In this document: positions 1 through 12,283 of the stretch, one piece after another
Numbering within the stretch: the stretch's first letter is position 1
Layout of the letters: each line of letters starts with the position of its first letter
Assembly: GCA_032768795.1 (NCBI GenBank)
Contig: CP136491.1
Coordinates: 372,001 to 436,000 of the forward strand
Source: Tremella fuciformis
Lineage: Eukaryota; Basidiomycota; Tremellomycetes; Tremellales; Tremellaceae
Reading direction: 5' to 3'
DNA length: 64,000 nucleotides
The notes under the pieces: generated by a model
What the model saw: the letters and a program-made list of their open reading frames with translations, nothing else
Told to the model about the DNA's origin: nothing
Database searches by the model: none
Position numbers and translations under genes: made by a program

Positions 1-2
1 GC

Positions 3-1783
3 GCGATCGTCGGGGCGTTTGTCCTCCTTGCTCTGGTCTGTTTCTTGTTCATCACCCTGCGCAAGCACTGCAGGCGTAAAGATAAGCACGCCGAGACGTG
101 GGGCGACGAGTACTGGGAGAGGCGGTTCCAGGAGCTGGACGCCGAAGCGGAGCAGGAGGCGCGCAGTCCAGCGACAGCGACTGCCAACGGAGAGTCAGGA
201 GGGCAGGCTGAGCCAAGCACGCGTCAGAGTCAGGTCCAGAACCAGAAAGGCGCAGAGGGAGCAGGCGCTGCGGCGAGAGAAAAGGTCGTGGACATGGACG
301 ACGAGGCATGGCTGAACATGCCGCCGAAAAAAGTTCGAGTGAGCCTCCCTGCTGTGACATTGCGTTGGCTGACGCGCAGCTCACGCTCGACCTGCAGTCG
401 AAAGACCTGCCCACTCGCCCGCCGTCGACCCTATCGATGATCTCGTCCTTCTTCAAAGTTCGCCCGCTCGCTTCACCCACCTCGTCCTTCCACGCGCGCG
501 TCGTCCCCGGCGCCGCCCCCGCCCAGCTCAAGCAGCCGCGCAACGGGCAGGGGTACAACTTCTCCCGCCCGCTGCGCCGAGTGTCCGGCTCGACCGTCGC
601 GTCCAAGCATTCGCACGTCTCGCGAAGATCCGCAGGGAGGCAATCGAGGCTCGACCGTCTTAGCCAGCTTCTGCCCATGGGCATCCCGGGCCGCACGCGC
701 TCGAGCCTGGGATTGCGGCCGCCGCGCTCGCCCGGTAATTCTCAAGCGCAGATGCGGGAGATGAGCCAAGTGAATAGGCCCCAGGAAGAGGGCGAGGACG
801 GGCGCAGGGGCATGGAGTGGGTGCGCACGATCTTCGACCCGGACGCCGAGGACCTGCCCACCGCCGTCATTGCCGCTTCGAGCCATGTGCATCCCGGGGG
901 ACTCCCGCCGCCGCCCCGCCAGCGCAGCCCGCCGTCGACCATCTACGCCGAGTCGAGCGGCCGGCATGCCCACGCGCGGGACGTCATGGAGATGACAGAA
1001 ATCCGCGCCTCTGACCAACGCCCCGTATCTTTCCACACGCCTGGCGCTTCGACGGCACCGGGCAACACGAGGCAGTTGACTCCGCCCAAGCCGGCAGCCA
1101 CTGCGCCACGGCCGACCTTTGGGTCATCGCAGACTGCCTCGACTTCGCCTTCCTCGTCGGCGGACAGCTCGAGCAGCCGCAAGTCTAATGGACGGGGACA
1201 CGCGCGCCAGCCGTCAAAGGGCAAGAGACCGCCCGATCTGGCGCTCAGCCGGGATGCCCTGAATGCCAGCTTATGGATGGAAGAAGACGTCGAGGCTGTG
1301 GCGCCTTCGGCTGATTCTGCTGCGCGACAACCTATGCCCATATCGCAATTTTCGCCCGACTCGGATGCCCAGCGATCCTCGTTCAACTCAACAATGGCTC
1401 CTGTCTTCAGCTACACGCAGCCCGGTGCTTCGAACCGGCACAATCAGGATAGACAAGAGGAAGAAGACCCGTATGCGGGGATTGAGAGGGAGAAGAGCGT
1501 TCGCGCCACTAGCCGGAATACAAACGCCACGAAGCGCAGCTCGGACTCGACGGCCGCCCAGACGTTTGGGCAGTTCGACCAGGAAAGCTGGAAGACGGCC
1601 GGTAGGCGGAGTGGAAGCGGAGAGGAGAGTAGGAGCGGGAGTGAGAACATGTCAGGGCCCGTGACTGGGAGCACGACCCTTGTGGGTAGTGTAGGCGAGA
1701 AGAGCATGGTTACACCGACCTTGCCGTCGCTGTCGTGGCGCGGCGAGCGACTCGTATCGGGCGACTGGGGCCACTTGGCTTGA
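3..1783 (+). CDS. Single-pass membrane protein, C-terminal part (5' end outside the window)
   Basis: Exons 3-338 and 380-1783 are separated by a 41-nt intron (GTGAGC donor, GCTGAC branch, GCAG acceptor). The visible part opens inside a hydrophobic helix (AIVGAFVLLALVCFLFITL) followed by a basic stop-transfer cluster (RKHCRRKDK), so the protein is a type I-like membrane protein with its long tail in the cytosol. The remaining ~560 residues are Ser/Pro/Arg-rich and look disordered; no enzyme domain is visible. The same plan (ectodomain, one helix, Ser/Pro-rich tail) recurs in the gene at 6363-8707, and such proteins are common orphans in basidiomycetes. The start, signal peptide and ectodomain lie upstream of the window. 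The function is not recognisable. Confidence 0.7.
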
Positions 1784-1901
1784 TCCCGTGAGAGAGACGT
1801 GAGAGACGTCAGTACTCAGATAGACCTCGTTCCATAAGACATCCGTACAAGCAGAATAAAGAAGCGAGATGTACTCGATCATCGATCAATAAGCTCGTGA
1901 C

Positions 1902-3031
1902 TCAGCAAACGTGCTCGGCCTTCTTGCCGCTGTCCACCCTGGGTCCCAGATCCCGCCCGACAGTCCGAGTGAACAGCTCCATCATCATGCCGAACAGCCC
2001 GCGGGTGAGTGCCGCGTCCCACCGGCCTTTCGACGACTCGTCGCGGATGAACGCGTGCTGCGCCTGCACTTCGATGAACTGTCATGAGCGCGCAGCACAG
2101 AAGCTCAGTACGTGGGGCTTACGGAGAAGGTGATTCCTGCATCGTCCATCGTGTTGCGAATCAGTGTCCGCCCGGCACGGTCTACGTGGGTGTCCTAGCT
2201 GTCAGCGGTGCGACATGTCGTCGCAGCAGACACACTTGTTTGCCAAAGACCATAGTGACCTCTCCCTTGCCGTTTAAGTCTCCTTGTTTGATGCGCGCCA
2301 GTGTGTCGTCTGATTTGCCCTTGCCGAGTGTCGCGGAATGGACGCTGAGGTCAGATTACCAGCGACCGCAGCCCGTCAGAAGCACGCACTCTGTCGCAAA
2401 ATAGCAGAAAGATGCCAGTACGCGGGGGTCGAAGGCACACTCAGCGTCAGCTTGCTCGGCTTATATGCACGACTCTTTCACCCTCAGCGCCTGCTCGTCA
2501 GCTCCGCCCACAGAGGCACTTGTTCAGCTTACCAAGTGGCCCCCAAGACACATTCCGGTCGCAGCTATGCGCCCGTTGCATTGCGGCAGTGAGATCAACA
2601 GGTCTACTGCCAAGGTGGCATCTTCATCGTATGCCTTCACTGTCTTCTCGATCTCGCTCGTCAGCCCGTGCCATCTGTGCCAGCACGAAGCTGACTTTGT
2701 AGTTGTTGCCGCGGTCAGTGCCTTCGGTGTCGTATGGGATCGCTTCGGGTCCTTCGAACTCGTGAAAGCTGGACGGAAGAGCGACGACATAGCCCTCACT
2801 CGCAATGTTACCGGCGAATCTGTGACTCAGTGATCTCGTCGCGAAGCTTCAGGCATGCGCGCACCGCTCGACTGGGCCCGTCACTTGATAGATCTCGGAG
2901 AAGACGACTACTCCCGGAAACTTGGCGTGCGGGTAGTCGGGCAAGTTTGGCTCGATGAGGAAGACGCGCATAGTCCCCGCTCTTCCATCTGCTTTTGTGG
3001 GGACATCGTGATAGCTTGTCTTGATGAGCAT
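1902..3031 (-). CDS. Dienelactone hydrolase family protein
   Basis: Eight exons: 3031-2865, 2819-2696, 2652-2533, 2490-2482, 2439-2390, 2344-2236, 2194-2123 and 2078-1902, giving 275 aa. The product is an alpha/beta hydrolase of the dienelactone hydrolase family. The nucleophile motif GMCLGGHL carries the catalytic Cys. A C-terminal block with QAQHAFIRDE supplies the catalytic His, and an upstream block (KFPGVVVFSEIYQVTGPVER) is the typical first strand region. The family hydrolyses small lactones or carboxyl esters in the cytosol; the real substrate cannot be told. The ATG at 3031 starts directly before the conserved MLIKTSYHDV segment. All introns are 41-45 nt. Exon 4 is only 9 nt (three codons, A-L-R), placed because it restores the family sequence between GGHL and CAFDPRVLA. 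It converges on the upstream membrane protein gene, 118 bp away. Confidence 0.88.
2482..2490 (-). other. 9-nt coding micro-exon of the dienelactone hydrolase gene
   Basis: This exon encodes A-L-R. It lies between two 42-nt introns (2491-2532 and 2440-2481), each with a GT donor, a GCTGAC branch and an AG acceptor. Without it the conserved GGHL-ALR-CAFDPRVLA run cannot be read in frame. Confidence 0.75.
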
Positions 3032-3284
3032 GCTGCTAAGTAGGCGGTACTGAGACTGTGAGAGATGAATATACTCGTATAATGGTGTATGGGTTGAACT
3101 GGACGTTGAAAGTGGAGGGCTCAGTCCGCCACCAAAATGGTCCAATCAACGCCAGACCTCGAATTGCCGATGACCACTGTGTCTCAACCGTCTCTTCTCC
3201 CAACAACGTCGATCACACATCGTATAGCTCTCGGTGAACTGTGCTCTCGCCATTGCGCTGCATCGCGCAACGAGCACAACCAGC

Positions 3285-6186
3285 ATGTCCGGCGGGTTCT
3301 TCGGGTTCGACACGGCTCTCCCAGATCGCAAGGCCCCTGCGCCTTCCTCTCAACCCTCCCAAGCTGGCTCTCAAGGTCGCTTTGGGGGTTTTTCGGGTAA
3401 CAGCGCCAATGACGCTTTTGGAGGGCTCGGAGCAGGCGCGCAAGAAGATGTCGCGGTGTACACTTGGGGTCAAGGCATCGATCAGTCGTTGCTGGACGAT
3501 GGAGACGATCTGAACGACGAGACTTTCGGCGCGCTGGGCGACCTTGGTAAGCTAAGCCCTTGCTGCGCGATGGAGTCGCGATGCTCAAGGCGTAGGACAT
3601 GACTTTCAATTCGCAGCGCCGGCCGCACCCGCTCCGAAGAAGTCTTCGGGCCCTCCCAAGATTGCGTCCACTGCCTCTCGATATGGTCCAAAGAAGGTTG
3701 CAGACCCCTTTGCCATGTCGGAGGACGACTTTTACTCGTCCAGAGCTACGAGTACGCCTTTACCTCTTATGCGTTGTCATAGCTGATTGTGTAGAGGCTA
3801 CTACTGCCAAACCAGCATCTAAGCCAAAGACGACGACTGCGGGCGCGAAACCTGCGTCAACCGCTAATTCCTTATGGGATCAACCTGCCGCCCCGTCTGG
3901 CCCTTTGTGGGGGGCCGCGCCGTCTTCCGGTACGCTGCCTCGTCAGCAAAAGACGTTGTTGACCATTTAGTTGTCAGGCCCGAGGCAGCAGCTCCTCCCA
4001 ATCAGGCTTTCGTTCCTCCGGCCAATCGCCCCGCTGGGCGCATCAAGACTCTCGAGGAGATCGAAGCCGAGATGGCCGGAATCGATCTGCAGCCGGCTCC
4101 CCCAGCCCAGTCGTCCGCACCCCAGCATAGGATCATGAGCTTGGAGGAGATCGAGGCAGAGATGATGTCAACACCGGAAGCCGCACTGCAACCCCCGCAA
4201 CCGCAGGCGCAATTGCAGCCTCCCCCATCCCTCGCTCAAATCCGGGAGGACTCGCAGACTACGGTCCCCCTTGCCGGCTCGGGCTACGCTTCGGGTCAAG
4301 CCCTGCTGGACAGCATGTTCCCTCAGCTTGGAGCTGCGCCCGGTGGTCCGACTGGATCCCTTCTCCCGCCCAATGCCAGACCCTCGCAGCCCTCGCCGGA
4401 TGAGATGGCCCGTCTGGAATCATTGCAGAAGCGCATTGCAGCGAAGATCGAGTCCATGTCTCGCTACAACCACCTCATGGGCTCGTCCGACAAGGACTTC
4501 ATTACCCGGATGCAGCTCTCGCAGCTTGTCACCGCCGATCCGTATGCGTCCGACTTCTACGCCCAGGTGTTCTCCGCCGTCAGGAGGAGCCAGCAAGCGG
4601 CAGAGCAGGCCGAGGCTGAAGCGCGAGGCGTCGTGAACATTGGTCCGAATGCTGGTCTGGGAGTCAGCGGGCCTGCGGGCAATCGATTCGGCAAGATGGG
4701 GTCGAACACCATGACCAGACTCTCGACGCAGGTGAAACGTCTCGTGGACAGCCGCGCTGCTCATCAGAAGAACGCGAACGCAGGTGAGTCAGCGGACATG
4801 AGATCCGGCATGGACTGACCCAGCAGATGTTCTGAAAGGCGCTCTTGGCAAAGTCTCCCGCAAGGGTATCGCCGCGCCCCGGCCAGTGCTCGCTGTTCCC
4901 GCAGGCAGCCGTCCAGACCATCGCCCGGTCAACGCTCTCAATCAGCAGACTGGCGTGACTCGACCGGCTTTGACGAAGAAGCAGGCCATGTTTGCTTTGG
5001 AAGAGTTGTACGAGACCATGTTGGAGCTGGAGCAACTGCGCCGCGATCAGCCCGCCGACCCTCAGCTGCTCGAGCAGTGGAACCAGCAGTGCCAGGCAAA
5101 GGTCAACGACATCTGGCGACGACTCATGGTCATGGAGCCTCTGGACGTCAGGTGAGAGCCTGAACGTATATTTTACCAGACGGAATTCTGATCGGAAGCA
5201 ACCCCCACCCCTTCATCTCCCTACTCAACCCTGTCAAGGGCCAGCGACTCTTTCCTCGGATCCTCCGCTACTTGCCTCATTCACAAGCCCTCACACTCCT
5301 CACCTTGCTCATCGCCACGTATCCGCAGCTCGATGTCGTCGCCCATGCGCCGCCGCCACCTATAGCGGACGCGTCAATGCTTGCTCTCGCCGATCGCGCC
5401 GACCGCGCGCGAAGGGAGACCGAGACTGATAGCTTCTTGCACTGCGTGGTCCCAGGCATGGACGTGCTTATCAACACGTGTCACTTGGGTTTGGTGGCCG
5501 GTCTGCTCAACATTTGCACGCAGCGAATGCCTGATCTCAAAGCCGTTGCATCCACCAGGGTCAGTAGCTGTATGCTCCATCGGAAAACAGCTGATCATCG
5601 TAGCCTGGTGTAGCGTTGTTCACGGCTCTGTTATCCAAAGCTCAGACTTTGGTCCGCATCCCTCAACCCGATGCCTCGAACCCGAACCCGCCGCCCGGAC
5701 CTGACGCTGCTGAGATCGAACACTGGCAAAGAACTTTTGCGTACTTCCTGCAGACTATCCTGCCCAGTCTTCCCGAGCTTTTCCCGTCCTCGGTCGCACA
5801 GAAGGCGGCATTTGGTCCGGGCTCATACCTGCTCGGCGGAGACACGATGAACGAGCGAGACGGCTTGGAAATGGAGCGTCGAGAGGCGGAAGTATGGGGT
5901 CTCGCTGCGGCGTGAGCTGACACTTCTTCGACAACGATCAGCTGACAAAGGGCAGACTCGCCGTCAATGCACCAGAGGAGGAGCAGACCAACCTCGTCGC
6001 GAGTCTGCGAGAGAAGATTCTGCATACCGTCCAGGGTGCTCGTAATCGGAACACGCCGCCATCGCGAGCCGAGCTCAAGTTGCGTAACGTCAACATGTTC
6101 TTGCACGCCTTGGTGAGTCATCGATCAGTGGGACAAGACTGGCAACTGCTGACATGCAGGGTCTGGACGCGTCTATGATCGAGTAG
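3285..6186 (+). CDS. PAT1: PAT1, mRNA decapping activator
   Basis: Nine exons: 3285-3546, 3617-3751, 3795-3929, 3971-4783, 4827-5151, 5199-5559, 5604-5911, 5956-6112 and 6160-6186, giving 840 aa. Pat1 bridges Dhh1, Lsm1-7 and the decapping enzyme in P-bodies. Evidence is the N-terminal LNDETFG motif (Dhh1-binding region in the family), a long Pro/Gln-rich middle, and the C-terminal helical domain with HPFISLLNPVKGQRLFPRIL and the terminal NVNMFLHALGLD. The ATG at 3285 begins MSGGFFGFD, typical of the family N-terminus. A short motif, LEEIEAEM, occurs twice (4042-4074 and 4132-4164). The fifth intron (5152-5198) was placed at a GGAAG acceptor just after a CTGAT branch, because the nearer CAG breaks the conserved frame. 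Confidence 0.92.
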
Positions 6187-6362
6187 ATGCCAGGAGGACG
6201 AACTTTATCTTCATTATTCATTTGATTTGCCTGAAGTCGTCACGATACAGTCCAACATGACAATGCATGGCAATGTCCCACGACAAGGAGACACAGTCTC
6301 GACTAGAAGAAACCGTCGCCGCCGTTCTTTGCACACTCCAGCGACGTCGGCCGGCCTGCTCA

Positions 6363-8707
6363 TCAGCCGTTTCGAGTGGTCTGGCAGGGCAACCGCTCAC
6401 CCTCCCCACCGCCAAACAACTTCTTCGTTGGCGGACTACGCTCCAAGTCCATAAAGTCCTCCCTGTCGTCCGTGTCCCTACCGACGGCCTTGTTCTGCCC
6501 AGCAGCCACCGACGTCGACGTCGACTGATACTGATACCCGTCCAGAATCCCACTGCTGCTCAAGCCCGAATCGCTCAGCGCAAGCGTCAGCTTGGAGCTG
6601 ATACTCCCTTTGTCCTTCTTGCCCTTCCTGCTCATGCTCGGGAAGAAACTCTCGCCGCGCTCGTCGGGCCGCTCCGGACCACCACCACCAGCTTGATGCT
6701 GGCGGTGTTTCTGCGAATGGGCCCTCTGGAGCTGGGTCAGCGGGCTGTCCGTCTGCCCAGAGATGGCCGCGCTCAAAGCGGGCGACAGGGTCTGGCGGTG
6801 CGTCGCGCCCAGCGCGGAGGCGAGGGGCAGTGGGTCCGAGATGAGGGGCTTGGTGATCGTCGCGGGCGAGTGGGAAAATTTAAAGAACGACACGGCGTGC
6901 TTTGGCTGCGCCTGCGCCGCATCGCCGGTGGACGGGTGAGGGTATGTCGCTGATGATGGCGAGGGGAAGCGGAAGTGCGCATCGTATGTCTTTTCTTTTT
7001 CGCCATCTGTGAGAGCAGGACTGGGGCCGCTGGCGGTGGCGGACACGGGCGGCGAGTGGGGGTCGGGCGAATCGAGCCGCAGGAATCCGGTGCCGATTGC
7101 GAAGGTACTAGGAGCGGGGCGGGCGGACCAGCGCCAGAACTGCGCGGGTGAGCGAGCTCCAAGCGAGCAGCATTTGGCGAGGAGGAGAGTGGAAGACTCA
7201 CGGTGGTGCGTGCGGGCGACTCGGGCCGGCTGGCCTGTTTCGTCTTTCGTGATTTGCGATGCTTCCAGCAGCCCCAAATCACATAGCCGAGGATGGCGAG
7301 CGTGGCAGCAGTGGCGCCGAGGGCGATTCCGACTATTGCGCCTGTCCCGAGCGGCGCGGTGTGTCGGCCCCCAGTACCAGATTGCGGCGACGGAGTGGGC
7401 GTTGAGGCCGTAGACGTATTGGCCGGAGGTGCGCTGCGATTGAGCTCTGCCCGACCTGCTCGCGCCGCTCAAGAGCCACTGACAGGTCCAAGCCGCCCAG
7501 CACCACGGCCCGATCGAAGCTCAGCCGTCCCTCCACATTCCTCAATTCCAACGAATGATCCCCACCCGCCAATCCCTCAGCGGCGTACAGCACCTCACCG
7601 TACACTGTAGAGGGATACCACGCATCGTACGTCCCGTGGCTCGTGCCGTCCAGCAAGACCTCGAACGTGCCGCTCTCCGGGGCGGCGAGGCCGTACGCGG
7701 TGACGCTCTCGCCGGTGAAGACGATGGTGGTGGACGCGCCGGGCTGGTCGGTCCATGACAGAGAGGAATTGTACGAATTGGGCAGGAGCGGGTGCTGGAC
7801 TGCCACCTCGGTCTGCGCCGTCAGCCCTCAGTGCTCCGTGTCGTTTGAAGATTTCAAGATTGAGGGGGGAATCGACGTACGGCGTTGATCCAGTTGCTCG
7901 CGCCGCCCGGGGCGCCTTCGAGCATGTTCCACCCTGGACTGAGGAGGACGCTGCCGTCTCTCCAAGCGGTGTCGTCTATCGTACGATTCGTACTGCTGGC
8001 AGAGATGACAGTCCCGAGATCACCGAGCACACCGTGGAGTACGACGGCGGTACCGCTGACCGCAGCGAGACTTTGGAGGTCGACCCGCACGAGGTGTCGA
8101 CCAAGAGGGAGGTTGGTGATGGCCGTGCTGTTGACTATGGCCGAGGAGGGCGGGGTGGTCGAGTTGATGGATATAACCGAAGTGTACGAGGAGTCGCTCC
8201 CCAGCGAGGCGTCGAGGTATATACCGGTCCCTACTACTCAGCTGTCGACCTTACTATCGAGTCGAGGAGGGCACCGGTCAAGTTAAACGAGACGCTCGCG
8301 TTGGGGGCGCTGGTCGTCCATCCCGCACTAGCACCTCCTGGTGTCGGCGCCCAGCCTGTGGTGATATCGCACGCTCTACAGGGGCCGTACGTGAAGACTG
8401 GCGAGCTGTACTCAGCGCTCCCCACTGGGCTCACGTTCAGGATGGGCCGCGCACCTGGCAGGGATGTACGTCTGCATGCTGCCCGTTGTTCGGCATGCCC
8501 GAAACTCTCCCCCCTGTTGAGATGAACCTTGAGGTTTTCGTAAGTATTGCCTGAGGGAGAGGTCGAGGCGGTGTGGGGCCGTACGGCGAAAAGAGCGACT
8601 AGAGTGAGTATGCCTTGCCGAGCGCCATCAGCGAAAGAAGCAACGAGAGTAAGTGAGAAGTGAGAAGTGAGTGGAAGAGGACCACGCGGGCAGTCGAGGC
8701 CAAACAT
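6363..8707 (-). CDS. Single-pass membrane protein with repeated ectodomain and Ser/Pro-rich cytosolic tail
   Basis: Exons 8707-8275, 8230-7881, 7812-7484, 7433-7202 and 7139-6363 give 706 aa if the ATG at 8707 is right; the true start and signal peptide are uncertain. The ectodomain has two similar beta-rich modules, each ending in a motif of the type FNLTGTGIYLDAS or IVFTGESVTAYGLAA, with several N-glycosylation sequons (NST, NRT, NSS). A Thr/Ser/Pro linker leads to one transmembrane helix (AIVGIALGATAATLAILGYV) and a basic stop (WKHRKSRKTK). The 260-residue tail is Ser/Pro-rich. This architecture is typical of basidiomycete plasma-membrane proteins of unknown function, possibly cell-wall sensors. 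That role is inference only. Confidence 0.72.
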
Positions 8708-9021
8708 CCTGCTAGCGCGTCCACGAGCCCACCAATGCAGGGGCCAGATCTTGGGATCCTTGTCGTCGTCAAGGCATCTCCTGGACGCTACGACGCGTGA
8801 GGGATGACACAGGGGAAAGGGGATGAGGACGAGTGAACTAGAGGCGCACGGATCGTGATCGTCAAATGTCAAAGCGTGTTTCGCCCGGTGCCTGAATGTG
8901 TACCGCCAAACACTTTGGCGTTTCCGTCCTCGTCCTTCGTGCATCGCGCCCATGATCATAGAGTACACAACGAAGATAGGGATGAAAGATAGTAGATGCT
9001 ATTCCTATGGTGTGATGCGGA
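8708..9021. other. Intergenic, tandem minus-strand genes
   Basis: These 314 bp hold the 3' end of the RhoGAP gene and the 5' region of the membrane protein gene. An ACGCGT hexamer occurs near 8793. No gene, RNA or repeat is visible. Part of the region may be 5' coding sequence if the membrane protein starts further upstream. Confidence 0.5.
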
Positions 9022-12000
9022 TCACACGCCCAATGGTTGAGTCGGGATGTAGCCGCGGTATTCTGGATCTACGACGGAACAGTCCAAGTGGGTGAGGAGA
9101 TGATGCACAAAGCGCGATTCGAAGCTTGAATTCGTGAACACCGTGAAGAGGACCTGAGACGTCGTGCGAAGAATGTTGGGCGCGAGGACAAGGGCTTGAA
9201 GGTCAGACTTTTCATGGTCGATTGCCAGGTAACTCACCCAGATTGCTCGCAGTCATCTTGGTTTGCTCCACGACATCGGGCCTGAGGAAGACCTGCCCAA
9301 AGCTGACGACGAAGAGCAAGACCCTTTTGTGATTTGTAGGAAGTCGGTGGACGAATTGGACAGTTTCCTGGGGCGACTTGCTCGCTGCCAGGGCGTCGTT
9401 GTACAGGCGAGAAGGCACGACGGGCTCCTCCAGCTCGCGCAGCCATAGTTTGAATAGCGAGGCAGCCACATGCGGATCATCAATACCCTGCTGAGCAGGT
9501 CAGACGCATATCTTGCACATCAGAGCGACTTACCATCTGATAATGCCCTCGATCCATTCTCGCCTTGAGCTCGGCTACAGAATCTCCATCTCCCGGTATG
9601 CGGAATGTGCCCTCACACTGTGCTCCGCCAAGCGATAAGATTCCGTCCGCCAGAAAAGGGAGGATGACCGGGACTTTGGAATTTGGATAGGAGCGCGCCT
9701 GTAGCTCCATGATGCGGTCGAGAGACTCGCCATAGACCGAGGGGTAGAATGCCGCGTCCTGCTGTATCAGCGGAATCCTCGTACAAAGTCGGCGACTGAC
9801 CGATGCATGCTCAATTTCTCCAATTGTCAAGGCTTTGCCGCGACCACCCTGTGACGCCAGCACATCGAGCTTATTGAGACAGTCTGCCACGCGAATCAGC
9901 TAGATTCGGACAATCGCGCGGCGGGCGGGACGCACACTTGGCCATGATGCCGATCCCATTGGTCTCTTGCCCGACGTGCTGCTTCAAGAAACCCCGCACA
10001 AACATCTCAAAGTTCTTGCTGGGCCCGAAAGCATTGACAATGACACAGAAAAGCTGGAAGCCGAGCACACATGAATCCCTTGGCAGTTAGCTACTGGACA
10101 GACTGATCCGCAAAACACTCACGGATCCGGGTTCTTGGTCAACTGCTTGATCAACTGGCAATACACCTCATCTCTCATTTCTCCGTTAATCACTGCGAGT
10201 GCGACCATCCACTTGATCTCCTCAAGCACGACATTCTTGTCGGATGCACCGTTGGAACCATTTGGAGGCGGAGACGTGTCGCCATTCTTCTTGCCTAGTG
10301 CCAGACCAGCAAGATTCATACTCGATGAGCTTGAAGGGGTGCTCTTGAGACCCTCGACAGGCTTGTCCCTCTCGCACATGACATGCTGGATGACCTTGAA
10401 CGTCGTCAAAGCGTCCTTCTGCCTCTGACGCGACAAGACCAGGAGGGGCGAGGTGATCGGAGCCCGCTGCCACTCCATGATCCTCTCTAATGGGACTTTC
10501 GAACGCAGAACACCGGATCGCTTCGTGGCGAAATACTTATGCGCGAAATCGTTCGTTTGGAATTCCTGGATAGCAGTGGAGATATCGGGCTTGAGAACAG
10601 GATGCCAGCCGGTACTCAGGCGCTTGAGATTGACCGGTGATTCCACGTAGATCGGCTCGGTCGATTCGGGCACCTGGGACGCGGGCGTCGTCATCGCCGG
10701 GGACGGCGCCGAAACGTCCTGGGTCGAGCGACTCACAATTGGTGGATGCGCATGATTGTTTTCCGATGGCTGCGTATCATCGGAATCGGAGCGAGTGATA
10801 TTTGCTCGAGATGGCTTCTTCATGCCTTTGAGCGGAGCAGCCATCATGCCCACCGCCGTCGACTTGCGCCGTCCCCACCATCCGCTGCCGTCACTCCTAT
10901 CCGTTTCGTTGCCTGACCCTTCGTCTACTGCAGCCAGAGGCGCTCGCGAGAGGTAGCTGCCGGAGCCACTCGGAGGGGCAAAGACGCCGCCATTACCCAA
11001 CGGCGAAGGAGCGGAGCTCTGCCGGTGAGGCTTCGGCGGCGATCCTGTAGGGTGAGCTTGTGGCCAGTGCATGGCTATGGGCACTCCGCCGAGGGCTGAT
11101 CCGATAGTAGGCGATTGCAGGTTGGTGCCGGAAGACGACTGACGAGAAGATGAGGCGAGTGGTTCGGGATGCGGAGGCATGGCGATGGGGCCAGGAGCGA
11201 TGATGGACGCTCTCAGAGGGGAGTTGGTAGGGGGCGAAGCAGAGCCAGGAGGAAGATTGGACATCCGGCGGTTGTTGCGATGAGGTGTGCGAGGCGTCGA
11301 GGGGTTTTGGGAGGTTGAGGCAGATGGGTCAGGGCGAGCAGGGAGGGCGTTTTGCTATCTGTCAACTCGGCTTGTCGGCGATAGAGAAGCAGTGGTCACC
11401 TGTATGAGGCCCAGCGGTATGACAAAGGCGTCTCCCCCCGGCCGTGTCCACTGCGTCTTGCCCGTCATGGTGTCTGCAAATCAGCTAAGCCTAGGCGCAA
11501 AAGTGGGACGCGCTGTAGTAGTAGCTGCGGTTCTTGCGCGTTGTATCCGCCAGCTCCCACCACTCGCCGTCGGGACTACGGGGGACGACAAAGGCGCCGA
11601 CGGGCGGATCCCAGCTGCACTGGCCATTGGCGGGACAGGCAAAGAAGACGTGCTGGGTCTGGGCATCAGCAGAGCGGTCGACTTTGCAGTCAGCGGGCGC
11701 TCACGAGGGGATCGGCAATGGTGACCCAGAACTGGAGGGACCAGCCCAGCGTCGGGTCCTCACACTTGGCCAGCGCATCGCGTACGTCCATACCTGGGGG
11801 CAGGATGCTCCTCGTATCCAAGACCGAATCGCCAACTGGCTGTTGCTGGGCACTGCCGAGGCTGAACACCGACGTGCCAACAGACTGGCGCCTCGTCTCG
11901 CTGTCCGCTCGAGGGCTAGGCGAGCTCGGGTCAGACTGCGAGTTGCTGCTTGCCGGCTCGACGCTCCTCGGTCCTTGGACAGCGGGGACCTCACCCCGAT

Positions 12001-12283
12001 GTACAGCGGCGAGCTGCTCCTCCTGCGCCCGCTGTTGGTCCCGCACAGCCTGTTTCTCGCGATTCCGCGCGGCCTGCGCGGCCGCAGAGGCCGCAGGGTC
12101 CCGGATCGAGTCGTAGTCTGGCGGGGGACCAGGGGCCGGGGTCCGTGTCGCGGTAGTCGTGGTGAGCAGCGGGACGGGTTGACGAGTGGCGGAGAGGTCA
12201 GAAGATGTGCGGGGGCGTTGTGCGAGGGATCGGGTCGGGGCTGGGGCTGGGGGTGGAGATGAGGGCGTGACGGTGGTGGTCAT
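9022..12283 (-). CDS. Rho GTPase-activating protein with WW, MyTH4 and RhoGAP domains (Vilse/ARHGAP39 type)
   Basis: Eight exons: 12283-11705, 11658-11514, 11473-11400, 11354-10123, 10078-9936, 9883-9534, 9487-9238 and 9194-9022, giving 981 aa. The N-terminal third holds two WW modules. The first is degenerate (GWSLQFWVTI to CSWDPP). The second is canonical (WELADTTRKNRSYYYNTMTG followed by KTQWTRP). A Ser/Pro-rich linker follows, then a MyTH4 domain (near WQRAPITSPLLVLSRQRQKD), then RhoGAP with the arginine finger (EGTFRIPGD) and the NLALVLAPN motif. Proteins of this design turn off Rac/Cdc42/Rho GTPases at the cell cortex and bind partners through WW and MyTH4. The ATG at 12283 starts MTTTVTPSS. 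Intron 2 (11474-11513) seems to use a GC donor, which restores YYYN at the WW core. Confidence 0.9.

Noticed and set aside
5152..5179. Shorter PAT1 intron ending at ACCAG
   Set aside because: It shifts the conserved HPFISLLNPVKG segment out of frame. The acceptor at 5198 keeps it and follows a CTGAT branch.
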